A stretch of 64,000 nucleotides of DNA from Aquatica leii (Eukaryota; Arthropoda; Insecta; Coleoptera; Lampyridae). The notes beneath the pieces are model-generated. The model did not search any database. It saw only the letters and a program-made list of their open reading frames with translations, and was not told where the DNA came from. Made by a program: the position numbers and the translations under genes. This document shows, one piece after another, positions 44,866 to 55,445 of the stretch (positions are counted from its first letter, which is position 1; each line of letters opens with the position of its first letter). The stretch covers positions 13,009,123 through 13,073,122 of the forward strand of contig CM069435.1 of NCBI GenBank assembly GCA_035610365.1, written 5' to 3'.

Positions 44866-45450
44866 AACTTTAAATTTAAGACCTCAACTATACTAGTATC
44901 AACCGCCGCAATAGTTTGCTGCGTTTTGCTCTCTCAGAAGCCGTCTACAAAGCTTTGAATAGCCAATTGCTCAGCCTCGAACTCTTGAAGGCTTTCCGTA
45001 CCTTTCTAAACCCGACGTTTTATTTGGATTTGTTACACTTGTTGAAGATGATCATTACCATATCTCATTTGTAAACGTGATATAAAAGGTTCGTAATTTT
45101 CTTGGAGATGGCCAGGAACGGCCTGCAAAATTCCAAGCGCTTCTTCACGTAAAGTCGCTATTAAAGACGTCGCTTGTTGCTTCAACCATTAGCTACAGCT
45201 GCTGCTTCAAACTGTTTGTGTTAGGTTGACAGTGGAATTTTACCATCAATATTTGGAGGTAAAACTTGAAACTTCTTAGTGGTTTCTTCCCGATGGTCTA
45301 TTATTAAATTTTTGCTTGTGATACTTTTTTCACCATAGCAATTTATTTGGTTTATTCTTTCTTCAAGGAGTTTCATTTTGTCTTCCAATTTGTCCTGTAT
45401 TGCTTCTATTTTGTTTTCTAGAACCTTGCATATTTATTCTCTTAAAAATA

Positions 45451-46889
45451 ACATATGCTTGAGTTTCCTCTTAAACAATTTTAATTTGATATCCTACACT
45501 AACTTTGTTCCTCAATTGTCTTTATTTGATTTTCAATGCTAGTTCATATTTTTTCTTTTAAAGCTATAGAATTTCCTTCTATTTTCTGATGAACAATTTT
45601 TTTTCATATTTTTATTCATGGGTTCTTAATAATTTTTTTCCACTACTAGTTGTATACGCTTGCATTATTACGTATAATAGTAGGTCGTGAAGTTGTACTT
45701 TTTTAAGCGCAGGTAAATAATATTTCATTATTAACTAGTAGTTAATAATGAACATATTTACATTTTCTGATAATACTACAACAGTTTCAAAGAAAAAAAG
45801 TTTACGAAACTGCGTACCAAGAGCAAGAGATTTTATTTAATGCTAATTTATGTTTTTAAATCGTTCAATTAATAAATTAATTTGATTTTAAAAAGTAAGT
45901 TATTTGAAGTTCGCGCTTAATTAAATGTGAATATTATTGAGTTAAATATGTTTTAAATATAATCAATGCTTAAAATAATAATGTGTGGTGAGTTTGTTTT
46001 CTCTCTTTACCTTAAGATCAAGGTATTAATAAATTAGCTGTATGTTTATCCACGGCGGTGGTAGGGTGGTTAATATCTTCGAGTTTGCGATCACATAAAA
46101 AAAAATAATCATACCATTTAAAGATTTAATTAAGGCACATATATATAATGATATATACAATGTTGCATTTACATTTACATTTAATCATTTTATGCAATAT
46201 TTTGAGCAAACCCAGAAAAAAATAAAATTAGACAAAAAACTTTTGATAAATGGTTTGTTACATCTCATTATTTATGCATTTCTATAAGTGTTAATTCGAA
46301 ATAAAACTCACGCAGTCACTGTTTGCCGATTCCACTGTTTGTAAAATGCGTAATCGTTTTTAAACTTACAGGAGAGAAAAGCGAACTGAAGTTCATTCAT
46401 TTGCATACCGGACATCGCTGTGGCCGTTCGATTTTATAAAGACGCTATCCGCTACATTGTAAATCTTCTACTGCTTAATTTTCCTCGTCGATTATTTCTA
46501 TTACGCTTTTAGCGATATGACGTTGAAAAATTAGTCTGTGTATCAACAGAATTAAGGAATTGATTTGGCGTTGTCATCTTACTTTGAACACGCATAACCT
46601 TTTGTAGTTAGAGTTTTTTGGAACTGCAAAACACTTTTCCCATCGATATAAATCTGCGAGAATTATAATCGTTTCTTTGTAAACAGGAATACTCCTTTAA
46701 TTTATCTCCAGAAGCCGTACGATTCAAGTCTATAGTTCACACCTGCAAGATCCGCATTATCGCTAGTGACTGGTGCCCTATTTTGAAATGTTCTTAACGT
46801 ATTGTATAGTAAAATTTTCTTAATTGTACTTGTTCTATCTAAACTAATTTTAGATTATACTAAGTCATGAAACATAATAAAATCATTTT
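45451..46889. other. No recognisable gene
   Basis: AT-rich sequence between two Gypsy fossils. A less AT-rich part at 46370-46800 has no open frame and no repeat partner that I could see. Confidence 0.4.
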
Positions 46890-47080
46890 TGGGTAAATGG
46901 TGTAATATATTTATTAAAAAACTCACAAGCTTTCGAACGTAGTCTACGTTCTTCTACAAGTGACAATAAAATGACAATTATAAAACTAAGATAACTAGAA
47001 AAAACAAATGTTCGGAAAACATTTTCGGATAAGTAGATCACATACGACAAAGCTGTACTAAACCTAAAAGAACATCAGAA
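46890..47080 (-). mobile_element. Penelope-like end fragment
   Basis: At 46921-46962, on the minus strand, a stem AACGTA/TACGTT is followed by CGAAAGC, with TAGAAGA where CTGANGA is expected. This resembles a decayed hammerhead-like core of a Penelope-like end. No coding sequence accompanies it. It abuts the start of the Gypsy fossil. Confidence 0.4.
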
Positions 47081-47082
47081 TA

Positions 47083-50000
47083 GTGTCCAGAAAGTCGATC
47101 TCAACGAGCCATGCCAAGGAAATCACCATTCAAATGGCATTGCTTATGAAGGAATTGCATAGCATTTATCTCGACGGACGAAATGTTCAGTTACTGGTTG
47201 ACACGGGAGCGACGAAAACTATCATTCGTCCTGACATATTATTGGAAAATGAGAAAGCATCGCCAGCACAAACGGCAACGGGCGAAGAAATACCTGCTCA
47301 CGAACAAGTAAAAGTAACCATTTGTTTGGGAAATAAAGTACTCGATCATTAAGTACTAGTAGCCCAGATTACGAGAGAAGTTATTCTGAGAATGGACGTT
47401 ATAAAAAAGTATGGATTCCATTTGGATTTGGATATGCAGATCGACAGTGAAAAAATTCTTTTTCATCCGTCAAAGAAGACATCCGTGCGAGTCTTATTAA
47501 GTAAAGATGTAACTATGCCTGGAAGAACTGAAAGTGTGGTGATGGCACGCCTGGATGGAAATCTCCAGAAAGGCTATATTTGCGCTATTAAACCAATGGA
47601 AACTTAGTTGAAACGAGACTACTGTTTGGCAGAATATTAGTACGAGTGAAAAACACGGTGCCACTAAGAATCTTGAATGTCAACTCGGATCCAATAACGT
47701 TGAAAAAGAAGACCGTGATAAGCCAATGCAAGATAGTATATTAAATTGTGAGATGTGTGAATTAAGTGAAGCTACGTTGCCGAAGAAGTGCTCACAATAT
47801 CTATTATTAGACATTTTAACATCCAAATGTCAGAACCTCAGCCAAAACCGGCTGACTAAAGTGAAAGTGTTGATCCAGCAGTATCAAGATGTGTTTGCGC
47901 TGGAGAGTGATTTCAAAGGAAAAACTAACGTGCTAAAACATAAAATTAATATTGGAGACGCTCGAAGGATATGACATTTACGCCGACTTTCTTTGGCAAA
48001 ACGAGAAGAAGCTGAACAACTAATTACGAATATGGAGAAAGAAGGTGTGATTTAGATTAGTGGTGCTAGAAAGGAAGAAAAATGCATCAACGAGGTTTTG
48101 CGTAGACTACAGACAGCTTAACGACGCAACCCAAAAAGACAAACACCCTTTACCAAGAATTGTCGACACTTTAGACACCGTGTCAGGATCCTAGTTGAAT
48201 TTAAAGAGTGGTTACTGGCAGGTAGAATTGGAACTCAAGTACCGTGTAACGACGGGTTTTACGATTGAAACTGATTTGTGGCAGTTTACTGTGATGTCCT
48301 TCGGTCTGTGTAACGTTTCTACGACGTTCGAGCGTTTGATGGAGACCATTTTGCGCGGGTTGTCTTAGTAGACGTGCTTGTTTTAACTAAATGACGTGAT
48401 CGTAGTTGGTAGATAGTTTGAAACACATTTGAACAGTTTAAAAGAAGTGTTTCAACGACTACGTGGGGCAAATCTAAAACTGAGCTAAAAAAAAAGCGAT
48501 GTATTTAATAAGAAAGAAAGACTGGCCCAGACAAAGTTAGAGAAGTGCTATGACCAATCGACAAACATCAGATCCAAAGTTTCCTTGGGATGTGTATCTA
48601 TTATCGACGATTTCCACCCGGATTTGCCAATATTATCAAACCTTTGACAAAATTGACTGAAGAAAGAGCACAATTTAGATGGAATAAAGAATACGAAATG
48701 CTTTCCATCAACTAAAACAGGCCTTAGCTATTTCGCCCATTTTAAGTTATCCAAAAGGTAATGGAAAATTTGTTTTGGATACCGTTGTAAGTAATCTGGC
48801 CATAGGCGCAGTCCCCCCACGTCGCGAATAAGAAAACGATCCCGAAATAAGAGTACTCCTAAACTGGAAAAGAAACAACCAACGACGAACCTGGAAAGAA
48901 GTGAGTATTTTGGCAGAAACATTAAAGCGTACTGAGCGCAGTGGGATTCTTTCAAACTGGATGATGGTCTTCTCAAGCGATTCTTAAAGAAAAACAGACT
49001 GCAGTTTGTAGCCGAAGACCCGAGTGTCCGAAGTGTTGCAGCATTTGCACAAAAATACATCAGAACGACACTTTGACGGGAAAAAGACATTAAGGAAAGT
49101 AAGAGAAAGATTCTACTACGTGAACCGCGTCATGGAATGATGCCGTAAGTGTACGTTCTGCGCAACACAAAATGGTCCAACAAAAAAGCGCAATGCACTA
49201 TGAAAACAGCATAACGTAGAAAACCCTTTAGGGATAGTATCAATCGACATCGCAGGACCGTTCCCAGAATCTGATTCAGCAAACAAATAATCTTAGTAGC
49301 AATGGATTATTTCACGAAACGGACAGAGACTTACGCCATACTGAATTAAGAACTGCAGTTGCAGAAGTATTAGTAAAAGAGTTTTTTGCCAGTTTGGAGT
49401 TTCGTTGGAATTATATTCCGACCAAGGCTGTAACTTTGTGTCTACGCTGTTTCAAGAAGTTTGCCGACTGTTGGAAATTAAAAAAATTAGAACGACCCCT
49501 CTCAATTCTCAAACTCAATACTTAGCCAAAGTAGTGTGTCCAAACACCAAAGTGATTGGAATCAGTATTTGAACATTTTCCTAACGACACAACGATCATC
49601 TGTTCACGAAAGCTCAGGTCAAACACCATCTTGCGTCATGATCATTCGATCTCCGATTTGGACAAAGACCGGAAGAAGAATTTGCTGAAGAAGACTACGT
49701 CAGCAAACTGATAAAAAAACTAGACAAAGCTGCAGAGGTAATAGATGGGCTTTTATGAAGTTATGCAGCGCATTAACGACGTCATATATCGCATCCAAAA
49801 ACCACTCAGCAGCAAACCAAAAGTGGTTCACATCGATCGTCTAGCCTCGTTTGCTGACGGTTAGACGAACTACGAAGAAAGGAGAAATAAAGTTCCACAA
49901 GATTAAAAAAATTGACAGTATCCATGTAACATACGCGCAGGTTTTCAAAACCCCCGATTGACCCATCCGGGTTGCGGTAGTGATGACGTCACGTTCCCCG

Positions 50001-50720
50001 GTTTGTACACCGTTAAAATAAGGTAACAATAAATACCTTGATAGCACTTTCAGTTGATTAGTAAAATTATACCATTCGAAGTCGTTGAAATACAGCAGAT
50101 CACAGCTATTTAACTTCTTCGTCTATCTTACTGCGTAATTTCATACCGAAGCAGCCATCATAAAAGAAACCGACCAAGCGGACGTACATACAGTACAGAA
50201 AAGCGGAGTGGTAGTCTGTCTCAAGTTTCAGACCTACCCAACAACCAAACGACTTTTAGTGTACGGTTCGACTACCTCTCCCTAGATAGCCAAAACTGAG
50301 TGACCTTACCCTACTGCCCAACCAACCGCCCATACGGCGAACTTTTAGGAGGAAGAAGAAAAAGAGAGCTTGGTTGTGGCTTAGATCAACTGGATTGTTG
50401 GTCTGCAGTTACCAACCAAGTAGAATATTGAGCCAGGTAACTTCAATTGACTGCTACTTTTATGCACAAGGAAGTTGCCGAAATGGAGAGAGCTGCCGCT
50501 ATCGCCACGATCCTTTCTACCGCTGTCGCATCCAGTTTCCTGTTCTGGGATAGAACAGTATGATGGAGAGTGCAGTAAAGCGTTCCAAAAGTATTTGGAA
50601 ACTCCGTGTTAGTAACAAACAAATACCGGTTAAGATAAACAGAAGTTATCCGCGGACATTTTTTTAGTGATAGTAATATATAAATTAATGTAAGTATTTA
50701 ATTATGTATTTATATCTGGA
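47083..50720 (+). mobile_element. Gypsy LTR retrotransposon fossil (copy A)
   Basis: The plus strand carries the protease (QLLVDTGATKT near 47190), linker, reverse transcriptase (about 47900-48500) and RNase H remnant (to about 48830). Integrase follows (about 48960-49720), then a CCCH zinc-finger segment (about 50450-50530) and part of a 3' LTR (about 50570-50720, with AAGTTATCCGCGGAC). It is the same family as 58071-61438 but much older, with well over ten breaks. gag and the 5' LTR are absent. Confidence 0.85.
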
Positions 50721-50927
50721 GTCAATGCGTGTGTTATCTAGTTCTATAATAATTGTCTAGTGTTCAATTCAATCAAATACCAAGAAGAAAATATAACTAT
50801 ATAGTAGTTGGGTCAAATGGGACTACTTTTTGCCAGATCTCAGATCTCATTAAGCAGACACTATTTCATCTACTTCTGCGTCAAGTCTGCGCAAGTCTGC
50901 GCAAGCGGTGATACGTTGTTTTATATA

Positions 50928-52838
50928 CAGTGTGTCCGAAAAGTATGGAATATATTATACAGGTCGATAAATATGCACTTTACACGAAAAAGTTGTAAAT
51001 AAAAGTTGTTTATCACTTAGTTATCTACCCCCTGAGAGATATCAATTTAAATTTTTGCTGTAAACAAAATCGCAACGAATAACACTTACATTTTTTTAAA
51101 TGGCAAGGCACGTCTTTATTATACTCATTTGATAGAGTCTTTTTTCTCTTTTCAACCATATGAAACTTGAATACCTTTACATCAAAAAATTTTCAAGAAA
51201 AACAAGCACATGTCTAACAAATTTATTTTACTGAGCAGTATTAATCAGATACGTAATATGTAGTATTGAAACAATTGAATGCACTGTCACAATAGCAAAT
51301 ATTAAACTTTAAATATCTTTACATAAAATTGTTATAACAAAAAAATGTATTTAAACTAAACTTACAATAAATGTTCAAAATGTAAACCATTCATAATTTG
51401 ACAGTGGTAGATTCGATTTTTAAAACCATCGATTGCTTTTGAAATCATATCTCGAGTTATAGCTCTTATCTCAACTCTAATGCGATTTTTCAAATCTTCA
51501 ACATTATCAGGTCTATTTACATAAATTTTGCTTTTAATATAGCCCCAAAGAAAAAAATCTAGTTGACTTAAATCCGGCGAGCGAGCAGGCCATTCTATCG
51601 TACCTCTTCTGCCTATCCATGTATTTTGAAAAGTATTATTAAAAAAGTGGCGGACATTAATTCCAAAATGTGGAGGTGCCCCGTCTTGTTAAAGCCATGA
51701 AGTAAATCTGGATCTACTTTATGTGGAAATAACTCCGCCAAAGCAGGAACTAACTCAAATCTTAAGAAACCGAGATAAATATTCACCGTTAAACTACCTT
51801 CAAAAAAATATGGCCCCAAAATTTGACTTCCAATCATTCCTACCCAGACGTTGACTTTCTGCTGGTATTGAGTGTGTCCTTCTAGATACCAGTGAGGATT
51901 TTGTGAAGACCAGTAACGTGTGTTTTGTTTGTTAATTGTGCCGTTTAAACAAAACGTGACCTCATCAGTAAAAAGGATATTTTTATGAAAATGTGCATCT
52001 CGTTCAAGTTTGTTTGTTATTGTTTCACAAAACTCCAGCCTTCTGTCCAAATCGTCTTCAAATAATTCTTGAACTACACAAGCTTTATAAGGATGAAATT
52101 TTTCTTTTTTTAAAACGTCATGTACAGCCGATTTATTCAAATTATGGTCTCTCGCAATTTGCCGAACAGAAATTTGTGGATTTTCCTCAACAGACAAGAA
52201 CACATTTTCTCGTTCCACATTACTTAATGACAAAGGTCTACCAGTTCCACTCGCATCTTTCACCGAACCTGTCTCTTGAAATTTCCGCCAAATTTTGCTT
52301 ACCGTGGACTGCGAAATGTTTAATTCTGAATTCAAGTTATTAAATAAATTACATACTTCGTCTTGGGTTCTTCTTCTATCTCCATATCCCAGAATCATTA
52401 AAATTTCAATTCTGTGTTTCTCAGATAATTGAGCCATAATTCAAGCACTAACAAATAGCAAAGTGTGACAGTGTTCTAAAGTGCATTCAATTGTTTCAAT
52501 GCTACATATTACGTACCTGATTAATACTGCTCAGTAAAATAAATTTGTTAGACATGTCCTTGTTTTTCTTGAAAATGTTTTGATGTAAAGGTATTCAAGT
52601 TTCATATGGTTGAAAAGAGAAAAAAAGACTCTATCAAATGAGTATAATAAAGACGTGCCTTGCCATTTAAAAAAATGTAAGTGTTATTCGTTGCGATTTT
52701 GTTTACAGCAAAAATTTAAATTGATATCTCCCAGGTGGTAGATAACTAAGTGATAAACAACTTTTATTTACAACTTTTTCGTGTAAAGTGCATATTTATC
52801 GACCTCTATAATATATTCCATACTTTTCGGACACACTG
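50928..52838 (-). mobile_element. Mariner (DD41D) copy 2 with ~350-bp inverted repeats
   Basis: 1911 bp, CAGTGTGTCC at both ends, TA at 50926-50927 and 52839-52840. Nearly identical to the copy at 20527-22433, about 98% by eye. It is inserted just downstream of a Gypsy fossil, next to a short tandem run of GTCTGCGCAA. Confidence 0.93.
51362..52437 (-). pseudogene. Mariner transposase, copy 2 (broken late)
   Basis: Same protein as copy 1, open for 274 codons from MAQLSEKHRIEILMILGYG. It includes both helix-turn-helix parts, the first catalytic Asp (LFTDEVTFC) and an unbroken PYFFEGSLTVN where copy 1 is shifted. It keeps the Trp before PARSPD and the FFLWGYIK frame that copy 1 lost. A deletion of roughly 15-20 bases near 51697-51706 shifts the frame before the second Asp, and one Pro near the third Asp is Gln (SQLD). 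The two copies therefore decayed independently. Confidence 0.92.
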
Positions 52839-52840
52839 TA

Positions 52841-53930
52841 TAGTACTTCGTAATCAGATTGATTGGCCCACAGAAATGCCTCATGTGTTTTTTATTTCTT
52901 TTCATCTCGTGTTTTGACTAAATATCGAGACATTTTGGTACTTTAATCAAACAACCTTTCATGTCGTGGTTTCTTTAGAAATTATTTTGCTTTTATTGCA
53001 CCAATGATTTGTCGATGGTTTACGCTAATTTTTTCTAATCTTTACATTAGTATAAACTTTATTTTATGAGTATCTTTATTGATTGATAATCTCTCTCCAC
53101 AAATCGTAAATTTGATCGAAAAGCGTCGAAGGATTTTAAACAATGTAATTTGTTTATATTTTTTCAACGTTTTCTTTCAGTTTTGTTATCATTTTTTTTT
53201 CTGCAATATTTTTAGATTCTTTTCCTAGTTTTTCTTAAATAATTTTTTTTTGCTGTTGTGTTACTATTAAATTATTTGAATTCTACAAGTTTATTTAATA
53301 TATTTAACAAAGAAGGTGACTTTGGATATAACGAATTAAGTACTTGTATATACGTTTAGCAGAAACAAAATTATATTTGTAATTTAGTTTGTAAATTTAC
53401 GACTTTCATATAATTATATATGATTATGTTTATTTTAGCAACTAAAATTTAAAATATATTTACAGTTTTAGAAACTTTACTTTACAATAACTTTTATAAT
53501 AAGAATATCTAAACACAATTTAAAATATTTATTAAACACATTTAAACTCAATTCAAATAGTATCTATAATAAGAGTTTATTTAAATTTACAAGAAAAAAG
53601 GAAATATATTTTGTAAAAAGTATACAATCGACGAAAAGTTGTTCTTTTTCTTGTATGTAACTTTAGTTGCCTATCTTACAGGATGTTTAATTTACAGTTT
53701 ATAGTTAATAAATAAAATTTTATGCACGATGTTTGTATAGAATCGAATAATTATTGAATTTTCGTAAATGAACCCACGAATTCCCATGATAAACAAAACC
53801 GAAAGTGGATGTATTTGCTATTTTTAACAGTTTTTCTTATATAATTTTGTACGTATGCAATGTATTCAAATTATTTTTAGTTTCTTATATAGATTCTTCC
53901 TAACAATTTATTTAAATAAAAAAAAATTCT
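52841..53930. other. No recognisable gene
   Basis: Extremely AT-rich sequence with poly-T runs. No open frame or repeat of note. Confidence 0.5.
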
Positions 53931-54180
53931 AACATTAACAGTTTAATAGATATTTGATTTATACTAAAATAAGAATGTCTTCCGAGTTTGGACCGTGTTA
54001 TTGTTATTGTAACCGAAGTTGCCAACGTTTCGCCCACTTTCGTAAGGAGCTTCATCAGGGCGTGAGATAAATCGCAAAACTCAAACAACCAACCGAAATC
54101 TAACTAAGAACTTCTCTAAAGGTTATCCACTTGTGAAACAAGCCATAATCTAAACTCTGAAAAAGTAAGAAAGAAAACGA
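53931..54180 (-). mobile_element. Penelope-like end fragment
   Basis: Matches 14515-14606 over GAAACGTTGGCAACTTCGG and the following run, and extends further upstream. It carries a complete CTGATGA-stem-GAAAC core on the minus strand. No coding sequence is attached. Confidence 0.6.
54008..54065 (-). ncRNA. Hammerhead-ribozyme-like motif
   Basis: On the minus strand CTGATGA and one A are followed by a GCTC/GGGC stem (one G-U pair) with an 11-base loop, then GAAACG. The stem III side reads GTTGGCAAC and is less typical. Confidence 0.45.
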
Positions 54181-54680
54181 TAACTTGAAAAAGCAAACGA
54201 AAATCTAACAAAGAACCACTACCGATTTTAAATAAAAATTGTCTAATATAAAATACTGTAGTACTTTTACTATTATTTCTTTTAAGCAAGTAAAATTATA
54301 AACCTGTTTTCTGAATTTTCTATATTCTTTTGACTTTGATGTTTTTCTTCAATTTGAACATAAAAAATATGTAGTTATTCTTTATAAGAAGCTCGTATGG
54401 TAACCACACCGGTTTTTTTCTTTAGTCAGAAGAAAAAATGCATTACTTCGTATATGTCAAAGTGAAAAAAAAATCCACAATGCTTGATAGTATTGGTTGA
54501 TTCTGAAAAAAATATAAGCTAAAAGTACACAAGAGTGCGCATCTAAGAGGTTTTTTACTATAAAAAACCATATTTCAAAAATAATCGACTGAATTTGGCA
54601 AAATCCACATACTTACAGAAGCACTTTAAAAAAATCAACAAAAGCTCATTAGAATGGAAAAAAAGCACAAAATAATGAAA
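54181..54680. other. No gene; possible pogo-family termini
   Basis: AT-rich. AAGAGTGCGCAT near 54530 resembles AAGAGTACGCA near 54731, and these may be end motifs of the pogo-type element to the right. Confidence 0.35.
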
Positions 54681-55445
54681 ATGCGTACTCTTGTAGACCT
54701 TAACTCACAAGAGGGCGCATTGTGAAACATAAGAGTACGCAATTACAAACATAAGTTACATACTTCTGACATTGAATTCAATCTTCTTTAGGAGGATCGA
54801 CAAATTATTCTGCACACCAAAGATAGAGAAAGGTGTTTACTTTTCTGATTGCAATTGGTTTTTTCTTTTCACATTTCTGCTTCGTTTCTCCTGATTTTTT
54901 CTTAATATTGTCCTTAATTAATGGTCTAAGTTCTTCAGGTTTAGTGGAACAACTTGGGCCCGCATCTTCATGTATAATTGTAAAATTGTTTTTCTCTGGA
55001 GTTGATAAAATGGGTATTTTTTTTTGCTAATTTTCGTTGCTTATAGGATTCTTCTAGAATATCTTTCACCTCTGACAAGCTAAAAATGTCAATATTTTTA
55101 TCATTTATGGCTAATCCAGTTTTACTATTTGAACTTTCATTTCTTGATAGTATCTTCTTCTTCAAAGATAACTTCTGCTTGTGACAAATCAAAATTCTCA
55201 GGAAGAACTGTTTGATCTAGAGATAATCCATTTTGGTCAAAATCCATTTCCAGAATCACTGTTCCATCTTCGTTTTGGTTTTCCATAATAGTACCATTAA
55301 AAACATCTTAATCATTAAATTTTTGCGGATTATAAGGCCAAATGCTTGTAGCTTCAAAAGTCTTCTCTGCCTTTCCAATATTTGAAACAGTATTGTATGC
55401 GGTTTTAAATAAATCAGCTACAGGTTTTGAGGTAACGGGCTTCTC
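54681..55445 (-). mobile_element. pogo-type transposase C-terminal fragment
   Basis: On the minus strand, KPVADLFKTAYNTVSNIGKAE leads to FEATSIWPYNPQKF near 55400-55320, the segment after the third catalytic Asp in DDE_1 transposases. An acidic Asp/Glu-rich linker follows. Near 54835-54780 is a zinc-finger-like end (WCAE, then FVDPPKED and IQCQK) like the PHD-type finger that ends many pogo proteins. Stops occur in the finger. It belongs to a different pogo lineage from 35140-37022. The catalytic part is missing, cut off at the LINE junction. Confidence 0.65.

Larger units (their letters stand above)
43430..45450 (-). mobile_element. Gypsy gag and protease fossil, minus strand
   Basis: Read on the minus strand, about 45440-44870 resembles Gypsy gag (IDGKIPLST then HKQFEAAA). 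After a Penelope-like insertion come a zinc knuckle, CWNCGEVGHIRRRC, near 43885 and the QLLVDTG protease start near 43660. The same protease region occurs on the plus strand at 47140-47350, so these are two copies of one family in opposite orientation. The fossil is old, with ten or more breaks, and has no LTRs. Confidence 0.75.

Noticed and set aside
46600-46790. Possible tRNA gene or tRNA-derived SINE
   Set aside because: A GC-richer stretch drew attention, but no cloverleaf, A box or B box could be assembled on either strand.
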